Below, in pieces: positions 1-4,764 of a stretch of DNA of 5,367 nt; position 1 is the stretch's first letter, and each line of letters starts with the position of its first letter. The DNA comes from an uncultured bacterium (GTDB taxonomy: Bacteria; Bacteroidota; Bacteroidia; Chitinophagales; CAIOSU01), in the NCBI GenBank assembly GCA_903861055.1, contig CAIOSU010000504.1, positions 1 to 5,367 of the forward strand, given 5' to 3'. The translations under genes and the position numbers were made by a program. The notes under the pieces are model-generated. The model was not told the origin of the DNA. It was given only the letters and a program-made list of their open reading frames with translations, and made no database searches.

Positions 1-436
1 ACCAAAACAGCTCCAAAATCGATACTCGTGCCGTGGACGAACGGTGAAAGACTTTGTTGATTATACGTTTAGTGTAATTGAGAGTAAAAAAACACACGTG
101 CATGCGGCTGTTTTTACTTTTGGCAGAGAAGATTTGATACCAAGCATGTTTATTGCATTAGTAGATGACCTGAGCAATAAGCTACCAGAGCGTGTTGCTT
201 TGTTTAAGTATTATCTTGATAGGCATATTGAAATAGATGGCGATCACCACAGCCAACTGGCTATGGAAATGACCTCAATTTTATGTGGCGATAATGAAGA
301 GTATTGGCAAGAGGCTGAGGTTGCTATTTACACGGCACTGCAAAAGCGCTTAGGTTTATGGGACGGAGCTTTAGCGGAAATAAAAAGCTATAAAACAAAA
401 GCAGCTGCTCAATTGTCAAACACCGCCGCCTGTTAA
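1..436 (+). CDS. DUF3050 family protein (haem-oxygenase-like fold), 5' end missing, probable frameshift near 43
   Basis: The continuous frame runs from the left edge (codon phase from position 2) through a GTG at 44 to a TAA at 434-436. From the GTG it gives 130 residues. The segment F-T-F-G-R-E-D-L-I-P-x-M-F (residues 24-36 from the GTG) and the cluster H61-I-E-I-D-G-D-H-H69 are what I recognise as the C-terminal half of DUF3050 proteins, which usually have over 200 residues and are predicted to adopt the haem-oxygenase-like helical fold. The acidic/His cluster could bind metal, but this is inference and no reaction is established. The GTG is unlikely to be the true start, because the family continues upstream. 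Between 3 and 44 the +3 frame reads like family sequence (I-D-T-R-A-V-D-E-R) and then hits TGA at 45-47; one extra G would join it to V-K-D-F-V-D-Y-T-F. The gene is convergent with the lipoprotein gene, 14 bases apart. Family call is firm; the intactness is not. Confidence 0.8.
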   Translation, partial: PKQLQNRYSCRGRTVKDFVDYTFSVIESKKTHVHAAVFTFGREDLIPSMFIALVDDLSNKLPERVALFKYYLDRHIEIDGDHHSQLAMEMTSILCGDNEEYWQEAEVAIYTALQKRLGLWDGALAEIKSYKTKAAAQLSNTAAC

Positions 437-450
437 TCGTTATCCCTTAC

Positions 451-984
451 CTACCTACAAATATCATCCAACGTATTTGGCGTGTTGGGCCTAAAAACCC
501 TTGATGGTAAATAGCAAGCAGTGGCATTGCCCGGGCAGTAGCCGGCCTCTTTGAGCAAGCACACCGAACCATTATACTCCAGCGTATCGCCATTGCTGAG
601 CAATAGCTGCACCCAGTACGTGTATACTCCGTTTATAGCTTTGGAGTCCAATGAGTCTTTCTTACCGTTCCAAATACTGATGTAACCTGAGTCGATGGGT
701 AGGTTGTGGATGGCGTTTAGTGTATCGGTGCCTTCGAGCACGGCACTGTTTATTTCGGCAGTAAAGTTGCTGTATATGTTAAACTCTGTTTCTTGGCTGT
801 CGCGGGCGGGTAAAAACAGGTTGGGTATGTAAAAGGTATCGGTACCGCTTATTTCAAACACGGCGTCGGTGCGGCAGCACTGGCTTATGTTGGCGTAGGC
901 AAGGCTACCAGCATAGGGGTCGTCTTTTTTGGCACATGATGCTAGCATGGTAATGCTTAATAGTAACAATAGGCCTTTTCTCAT
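451..984 (-). CDS. Lipoprotein with a domain resembling the T9SS type B (CHU_C) sorting domain
   Basis: The 177-residue product has a signal peptidase II signal: M-R-K, a Leu-rich core (residues 5-14) and lipobox L14-A-S-C17, so the mature protein would be lipidated at C17. The residues after it, A-K-K-D-D-P, fit the K plus two acidic residues pattern described as a surface-export signal for Bacteroidota lipoproteins. Residues about 51-144 resemble the gliding-motility-associated/CHU_C domain: F-Y-I-P-N-L-F-L-P (51-59), W105-N-G, G119-V-Y-T-Y-W and Y-N-G-S-V-C-L-L (137-144) fall in the order seen in that domain. It lacks the usual N-G-D-G loop and is not at the terminus: a tail with C150, C157 and C176 follows, and C36-C37 lie before it. 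The lipoprotein call is strong; the domain call is by eye. Function is unknown. It is divergent from the globin gene (81 bases to that ATG). I found no convincing promoter upstream; the best is a poor TAAATTAG box about 22 bases before the ATG. Confidence 0.85.
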   Translation of the reverse strand: MRKGLLLLLSITMLASCAKKDDPYAGSLAYANISQCCRTDAVFEISGTDTFYIPNLFLPARDSQETEFNIYSNFTAEINSAVLEGTDTLNAIHNLPIDSGYISIWNGKKDSLDSKAINGVYTYWVQLLLSNGDTLEYNGSVCLLKEAGYCPGNATACYLPSRVFRPNTPNTLDDICR

Positions 985-1053
985 ATCAGTTTTTATAGGT
1001 CGCTAATTTAGATGATAAATGTCAGTTTAGCGCACATTTGACCGTTGGGCTTG

Positions 1054-1061
1054 TACCTTTG
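1054..1061 (+). promoter_or_regulatory. Bacteroidota -7 box (TACCTTTG) of the globin gene
   Basis: TACCTTTG matches the Bacteroidota sigma factor -7 consensus TAnnTTTG at all fixed bases. No well-placed -33 TTTG is seen: the TTTG at 1037-1040 leaves only 13 bases, which is too short. The box ends 4 bases before the ATG at 1066, so transcription would begin at or very near the start codon, giving a leaderless or almost leaderless mRNA. Confidence 0.55.
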
Positions 1062-1065
1062 TATT

Positions 1066-1479
1066 ATGGAAACCCAAGAAAAACGGGAAATAAAAACCCG
1101 CGAGGACGTAAGCTTATTGGTGCGCAGTTTTTACGCTAAAGTGCGCCAAGACGACTTTATTGGTCATTTTTTCAATGAAACCATTACCGATTGGGAGGGC
1201 CATTTGGAGAAGCTAACCGATTTTTGGCAAGGCAACTTGCTAGGCATACCCGGCTACAAAGGCCGCCCGCCCATGGAGCATATAAAGCTGGATTATGCCT
1301 ACGGGCATAACATTGAGCCTGCCCACTTTGGCCAATGGCTAAACCTGTGGATAAACACCCTCGACGAAAAATTTATAGGCGATAAAGTAGATTTGGCTAA
1401 AGACAAAGCAAGGCAATTGGCCGAGTTTTTTATGTTCAGGATATACAATGCCCGCCCACAATCTGTTGGCGAACAATAA
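1066..1479 (+). CDS. Group III truncated haemoglobin
   Basis: The 137-residue protein (counted from the ATG at 1066) is a single-domain bacterial globin of the group III truncated type, like Campylobacter jejuni Ctb. It would bind haem b and O2 or NO in the cytoplasm; the physiological role is not shown here. Key positions are in place: F22-Y23 (B9-B10), W43-x2-H46 (E7), F53-W54, Y64-x-G-x-P68, H72 as the probable proximal F8 histidine, and H87-F-G-Q-W91-L with W91 at G8. Compared with Ctb as I remember it, the stretch between H72 and H87 is longer by several residues (D-Y-A-Y-G-H-N). A TTG at 1045 would add seven residues (M-G-L-Y-L-C-I), but these overlap the promoter box and are not globin-like, so I choose the ATG. 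There is no Shine-Dalgarno sequence. The next gene begins some 70 bases on and has its own possible promoter. Confidence 0.93.
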   Translation: METQEKREIKTREDVSLLVRSFYAKVRQDDFIGHFFNETITDWEGHLEKLTDFWQGNLLGIPGYKGRPPMEHIKLDYAYGHNIEPAHFGQWLNLWINTLDEKFIGDKVDLAKDKARQLAEFFMFRIYNARPQSVGEQ

Positions 1480-1522
1480 TTCCCTTACTTAACCGACTTA
1501 ATAAAATAGCGGCGAGCAACTC

Positions 1523-1550
1523 TTTGCCAGCAAAAAGCGTTTTATCTTTA
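1523..1550 (+). promoter_or_regulatory. Possible promoter of the HlyIII-type gene (TTTG / TATCTTTA)
   Basis: TATCTTTA at 1543-1550 matches TAnnTTTG except for its last base. A TTTG at 1523-1526 lies 16 bases upstream, slightly short for the -33 element. Four bases separate the box from an ATT codon at 1555, the same offset as between the globin box and its ATG. This bears on the start codon of the following gene. Confidence 0.4.
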
Positions 1551-1551
1551 G

Positions 1552-2232
1552 TTGATTATTACAAATCTCTCCAAATTGGGAAAGCCAACATCAGTAGCAC
1601 AAAGCTTTAAAGAAGAGTTAATGAACAGCCTAACCCATGGCCTTGGCTTTTTGCTGAGCGTGGCAGGGCTGCTTACCTTGGTTTTGTTGGCTTACGAAAA
1701 CGGCAATGCTTGGCAAATATCCAGTTTGGCGGTTTTTGGTGCGAGCCTTACCATACTTTATGGCGCGTCAACACTTTACCACGTTGCAAAGCCCGGTAAA
1801 GTGAAGCAGTATTTGCGCATTTTCGACCATGCAGCTATTTACGTGCTTATTGCAGGTTCTTATACGCCATTTGCGCTTATTACGCTAAGAGAGCATGGCG
1901 GTATACCTTTGTTTTTTGTGCTTTGGGGTATAACAATTGTGGGTATTATTTTCAAAGTGTTTTTTGTAGGCCGGTTTAATTTGCTATCCACTATACTGTA
2001 CTTGGCCATGGGCTGGATGGCCGTATTTGTATACGAGCCTATGCTGCATACCTTGCCTTTCAATGGGTTGGTGCTGTTAGTGGCTGGTGGCCTTAGTTAT
2101 ACCCTCGGTACTGTATTCTATTTATGGGACCGTCTACCGTTTAATCACGCCATTTGGCACCTGTTTGTGCTGGGTGGCAGTATCTGCCACTTTATGGCGG
2201 TGTATTATTCTTGTATGCCCGAACAGTGTTAA
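1552..2232 (+). CDS. HlyIII / PAQR-type seven-helix membrane protein (COG1272, YqfA-like), start uncertain
   Basis: The 226-residue reading is an integral inner-membrane protein with about seven hydrophobic segments. It carries the family motifs in order: E21-E-L-M-N-S-L-T-H29-G-L-G, S73-T-L-Y-H77, D92-H-A-A-I-Y with G102-S-Y-T-P-F, and H199-A-I-W-H203 with H213. S73-x3-H77, D92 and H199-x3-H203 correspond to the zinc-site residues of the PAQR/adiponectin-receptor superfamily, so a metal-dependent lipid-type hydrolase activity is conceivable. The name haemolysin III comes from one Bacillus protein and is not evidence of haemolysis. The frame opens at TTG 1552, right after an in-frame TAG. Other candidates are ATT 1555 or 1558, TTG 1576 and ATG 1621. 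The ATG has a purine-rich AAAGAAGAG before it, but starting there would drop the E-E-L leading into the first motif. The true start is probably upstream of 1621. Confidence 0.9.
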   Translation: MIITNLSKLGKPTSVAQSFKEELMNSLTHGLGFLLSVAGLLTLVLLAYENGNAWQISSLAVFGASLTILYGASTLYHVAKPGKVKQYLRIFDHAAIYVLIAGSYTPFALITLREHGGIPLFFVLWGITIVGIIFKVFFVGRFNLLSTILYLAMGWMAVFVYEPMLHTLPFNGLVLLVAGGLSYTLGTVFYLWDRLPFNHAIWHLFVLGGSICHFMAVYYSCMPEQC

Positions 2233-2332
2233 GGGCTTCCTGCTGTTTTACTTTTTGAGATTGGTAAAGTAATTCTTAGGTTCATTTGGTCATTGTATAT
2301 TACGTTGACAAATAGGTCTTTCGTCTATTGTG

Positions 2333-2364
2333 TTTGGCAACGACGGCTTTTTGTAATATTTTAG
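2333..2364 (+). promoter_or_regulatory. Possible promoter of the M43 peptidase gene
   Basis: TTTG at 2333-2336 and TATTTTAG at 2357-2364 are separated by 20 bases. The second matches TAnnTTTG at five of six fixed bases. A start of transcription about 5-7 bases further on would leave a leader of roughly 18-20 bases before the ATG at 2389. The rest of the 2233-2388 gap holds only weak AT-rich hairpins and no gene. Confidence 0.4.
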
Positions 2365-2388
2365 CCAGCCTTAAACCAATCCTCACCA

Positions 2389-4011
2389 ATGAGAACTACC
2401 ATATTAGGCCTACTGTTGTTGGCACCTTTCATGCTTTTTGCCCAACAGCATGACCGTTGCGCTTCGTTTGATATTGTAAACCATTGGGAGCAGCAATACC
2501 CTGGTACTAAGCAAAAGCTTGACGACGTAATCAAAACCGCGCAAAACCACAGCAAGCAACAAGATAAACGTAATGGTTCGCGCTCAGCGGATACTATATA
2601 CCGTATACCAGTAGTGGTACACATTGTATACACCACTGCTGCAGAAAACTTGGCAGACTCGTTGGTTTATAGCCAGATTGAAGTATTGAACAAGGCTTTC
2701 CGCCGCGAAAATGCCGATACCTCGGACACTCGCGCCGAGTTTAAACCCTTTGCCGGCGATGCAGGCATTGAGTTTTACTTGGCAACCCTCGACCCTAATG
2801 GCAACCCAACCACCGGCATTACACGCACCGTTGGCAATCCGCCACCGTTTTTTGGTTTCTCTCCGTTTGGCGATGAGGTTAAGAAAAACTCAACAGGTGG
2901 TAAAGACCCTTGGCCCACCGATAGGTATTTGAATATTTGGGTTTGTAACCTTTTCAATGGCTTTGGTGTGTTGGGCTATGCTTACCCACCAGTAGGCAAC
3001 TTAAGCAACTGGCCAGCAGGTTCAACGCCTGCTGATACTTCCTTACAAGGGGTGGTTATTTACCATGAAGTATTTGGTTTTAACAATCCGTTAGCCTTGG
3101 CCAGCCCAGCCTACAACATTGCCGCCGAAGGTAAAACTTGCGTGCACGAGGTGGCTCATTACCTTGGCCTTCGCCACATTTGGGGAGATGGCCCATGCAC
3201 CGAAGACGATTTTGTGAAGGATACCCCAGAGGCATCCGACAACTCGCAGCAGCAGTGCAATTTTACTTTGAACCAATGTGCGCCAACCTGCCCGTTCTTG
3301 CCCGATTACCCGAACATGATTGAAAACTACATGGATTACAGTGCCGATTCGTGCATGAATATGTTTAGTTATGGTCAAATAGCGGTAATGAGGGGCATTT
3401 TGGCTACTTATCGCAGCCGCTTGCCCGAAATTACTTTTGGGGTTATTAAGCCCAATAGCGTTGGCGTTAGCCAGAATACTTTTGTAATCGGCAATACCGA
3501 TTCGTTGGTGGTTACTATTGACCTAACTCGTTGGGTAAATGGCACAGCGTATCCTTATGTTTTCTCTACCGGCGATTCGTTGAATAGCAATGTTACGGGT
3601 CCATTTAATGCAACTGATTGCCAACAAGTAGTATTGTACCCTGGCGATTACTTGATAAATGCCGCTGGCGATACGCTATTCTTCAATTTTGGCGATACCG
3701 TAAGCCTATTTAGCGATGGTACGGTTCAAATTAACGAGTTCAGGCCTTCAGTGGGTATCAGCAATGTTACTGGCCCTGCTTTCAAAGTTTATCCTAACCC
3801 TACAACAGGGGTGGTTTCAGTAAGTGTAGGCGGTGTCGCTCCAATTCAAGGCTTATCCATTATAAACCTTTTGGGCGAAACAGTATTTGCTCAATCAACT
3901 AATTTGGGTAGCTACACTACTGTTGATGTTAGTAGCTTGGTTGCGGGTATTTACCTAGTGCAATTGAAAACGGCACAAGGAATATCAGTGCAGCGATTGG
4001 TAATTGAATAA
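2389..4011 (+). CDS. Secreted M43-family zinc metallopeptidase (pappalysin/cytophagalysin type) with T9SS type A sorting tail
   Basis: The 540-residue product has a signal peptide (M-R-T-T, hydrophobic 5-17, likely cut after A18 to leave Q19-Q20). A short pro-region follows. The catalytic domain starts near I73-P-V-V-V-H-I-V-Y81. The extended zinc motif is H253-E-V-A-H257-Y-L-G-L-R-H263-I-W-G-D: three His ligands plus the catalytic E254. The Met-turn region is N313-Y-M-D-Y317, followed by S321-C-M-N-M-F. Several Cys (251, 270, 290, 297, 301, 322) suggest disulfides. Residues about 350-460 form a beta-rich stretch I do not recognise. Residues about 465-540 are a type A T9SS sorting domain: V468-Y-P-N-P-T-T-G, L494-L-G, L517-V-A-G-I-Y-L-V-Q, ending in R-L-V-I-E. 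The enzyme should cross the inner membrane by Sec and the outer membrane by T9SS, with the tail removed. Substrate is unknown. It is monocistronic: its own promoter-like boxes lie upstream and a strong terminator downstream. Confidence 0.95.
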   Translation: MRTTILGLLLLAPFMLFAQQHDRCASFDIVNHWEQQYPGTKQKLDDVIKTAQNHSKQQDKRNGSRSADTIYRIPVVVHIVYTTAAENLADSLVYSQIEVLNKAFRRENADTSDTRAEFKPFAGDAGIEFYLATLDPNGNPTTGITRTVGNPPPFFGFSPFGDEVKKNSTGGKDPWPTDRYLNIWVCNLFNGFGVLGYAYPPVGNLSNWPAGSTPADTSLQGVVIYHEVFGFNNPLALASPAYNIAAEGKTCVHEVAHYLGLRHIWGDGPCTEDDFVKDTPEASDNSQQQCNFTLNQCAPTCPFLPDYPNMIENYMDYSADSCMNMFSYGQIAVMRGILATYRSRLPEITFGVIKPNSVGVSQNTFVIGNTDSLVVTIDLTRWVNGTAYPYVFSTGDSLNSNVTGPFNATDCQQVVLYPGDYLINAAGDTLFFNFGDTVSLFSDGTVQINEFRPSVGISNVTGPAFKVYPNPTTGVVSVSVGGVAPIQGLSIINLLGETVFAQSTNLGSYTTVDVSSLVAGIYLVQLKTAQGISVQRLVIE

Positions 4012-4034
4012 ACCCATTTTCAAGACATAATGAC

Positions 4035-4072
4035 AGAAGCAGGTTTCGTGCATACGAAACCTGCTTCTTTTT
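4035..4072 (+). terminator. Intrinsic terminator of the M43 peptidase gene
   Basis: A perfect 15-base inverted repeat (AGAAGCAGGTTTCGT at 4035-4049 and its complement at 4054-4068) closes a four-base GCAT loop. The T run 4068-4072 follows at once. It lies 23 bases after the TAA of the peptidase gene. There is no matching A run on the left side, so it looks one-directional, for the + strand. Confidence 0.93.
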
Positions 4073-4110
4073 GACCCTGTAGTAACCGATGGCACGGTTT
4101 GTGAAACCAT

Positions 4111-4139
4111 TTTGTACAGTAACTTATTTATTAAATTGT
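4111..4139 (+). promoter_or_regulatory. Weak promoter candidate before the 136-residue gene
   Basis: TTTG at 4111-4114 is followed after 17 bases by TAAATTGT at 4132-4139, which keeps only four of the six fixed bases of TAnnTTTG. Because a strong terminator lies just upstream, the next gene needs its own promoter in this gap, and this is the best match I see. A small hairpin (GGTTT-GTG-AAACC, 4096-4108) lies just before it. Confidence 0.25.
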
Positions 4140-4161
4140 CGTTTAAAAAAGTAGGACAACT

Positions 4162-4166
4162 GGAGG
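4162..4166 (+). promoter_or_regulatory. Shine-Dalgarno sequence GGAGG
   Basis: GGAGG lies four bases before the ATG at 4171. Full Shine-Dalgarno sequences are uncommon in Bacteroidota, and no other gene with a visible start in this window has one this good. It supports the ATG at 4171 as the start. The short spacing leaves some doubt about how well it would work. Confidence 0.5.
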
Positions 4167-4170
4167 CATT

Positions 4171-4581
4171 ATGCTTAAAGACATTGATTTTAAGAAAGTA
4201 ACAGATTTAGCGGTGGCTGTAGTGCCCGATGAAGCGGGCAGCCCAACTGATCCAGAGCAGTATAAGGTATATCTTATTAACACAGGTACAGAGCCAATTA
4301 CCAGCGTAATGGTTAGCTCACATGGTTATGGTACCGTTGATGGTAAGGAAGTGAAAACTTCGGCTATTAGGCAACTGATTGAGTTAATAGGCGGTCAGCA
4401 GTTTATTGCTGTTGAGATTATTACCGAAGAGCTAAAACAAATTAACAATCAGTTTTGGGTAAGCTACTACCAGCGCGGGGAGCTTTTTGATAAAAAGTAC
4501 GTATTCGTTACCGAAAGCATCAACGAAGAATTTTTTACCCATATACCGCTGTTGGGCAAGAAAGGCGTCATGATTCGTTAA
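4171..4581 (+). CDS. Conserved-looking cytoplasmic protein of unknown function, 136 residues
   Basis: No signal peptide or membrane segment is visible. The composition and pattern suggest a compact alpha/beta protein: beta-like stretches at residues 12-18 (L-A-V-A-V-V-P), 31-36 (Y-K-V-Y-L-I) and 43-49 (I-T-S-V-M-V-S), a helix near 64-73, then W95-V-S-Y-Y and K107-Y-V-F-V. The end, I124-P-L-L-G-K-K-G-V-M-I-R, and the start, M-L-K-D-I-D-F, look like motifs of a small uncharacterised Bacteroidota family, but I cannot name a domain. The ATG is supported by GGAGG upstream. The gene sits on the same strand as rluD, but 183 bases with an inverted repeat and a better promoter lie between, so cotranscription is possible but not required. 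The stop codon overlaps the first repeat unit. I give no function. Confidence 0.85.
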   Translation: MLKDIDFKKVTDLAVAVVPDEAGSPTDPEQYKVYLINTGTEPITSVMVSSHGYGTVDGKEVKTSAIRQLIELIGGQQFIAVEIITEELKQINNQFWVSYYQRGELFDKKYVFVTESINEEFFTHIPLLGKKGVMIR

Positions 4582-4756
4582 TTTGAAAATTTGGGAATGT
4601 GGCAATTTGAAAATTCTAAGTTACCAAGGTAAAATGCCTGAAATTGGCGCAATGCTATTGCCCGATAGTTTTAGCTTAAATTTGCATCTCATTGTGGTCG
4701 TCAGGTATAATTGCGATTCCAATTTCCAAATTTTCAAATTGCCTAATTTTCAAATT
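4580..4756. repeat. Inverted repeat pairs of AATTTGAAAATT framing the rluD promoter region
   Basis: AATTTGAAAATT occurs at 4580-4591 and 4604-4615. Its reverse complement occurs at 4729-4740 and 4745-4756. Longer matches exist: 4601-4615 pairs perfectly with 4729-4743 (15 bases), and 4580-4598 pairs with 4722-4740 at 18 of 19 positions. The direct copies are 24 bases apart on the left and 16 on the right. The left arm shares bases with the TAA of the upstream gene, and the right arm ends 8 bases before the rluD ATG. The arrangement resembles the AT-rich repeats built of TTTGAAAATTTG-like units that I associate with Bacteroidota intergenic regions. The 113 bases between the arms hold no gene. 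Confidence 0.75.
4658..4684 (+). promoter_or_regulatory. Probable rluD promoter (TTG / TAAATTTG)
   Basis: TAAATTTG at 4677-4684 is a perfect match to the fixed bases of TAnnTTTG and is followed by CA, as is common for such promoters. A TTG at 4658-4660 lies 16 bases upstream. A second, poorer box, TATAATTG at 4706-4713, has a TTTG 21 bases upstream that overlaps the first box. Transcription from the first box would give a leader of about 75 bases that includes the right arm of the inverted repeat. Confidence 0.5.
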
Positions 4757-4764
4757 GGCTTACC

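Noticed and set aside
1045..1065. TTG start for the globin gene, seven residues earlier
   Set aside because: It would place the start inside or before the -7 box, and the added residues are not globin-like; the ATG at 1066 fits better.
2222..2247. AACAG / CTGTT hairpin across the HlyIII stop codon
   Set aside because: Five pairs with a long loop and only a short broken T stretch after it; not convincing as a terminator.
2248..2272. TTACTTT / AAAGTAA hairpin after the HlyIII gene
   Set aside because: The seven-pair stem has only one G-C pair, an 11-base loop and no clean T run after it, so it is too weak to call a terminator.
2361..2636. Open frame of 91 codons on - over the start of the peptidase gene
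   Set aside because: It lies opposite the signal peptide and first catalytic strand of the M43 gene; Cys- and Trp-rich composition is typical of an antisense shadow.
4096..4108. GGTTT-GTG-AAACC hairpin followed by ATTTTG
   Set aside because: A five-pair stem with a poor T run, just after a much stronger terminator; probably chance or a minor element.
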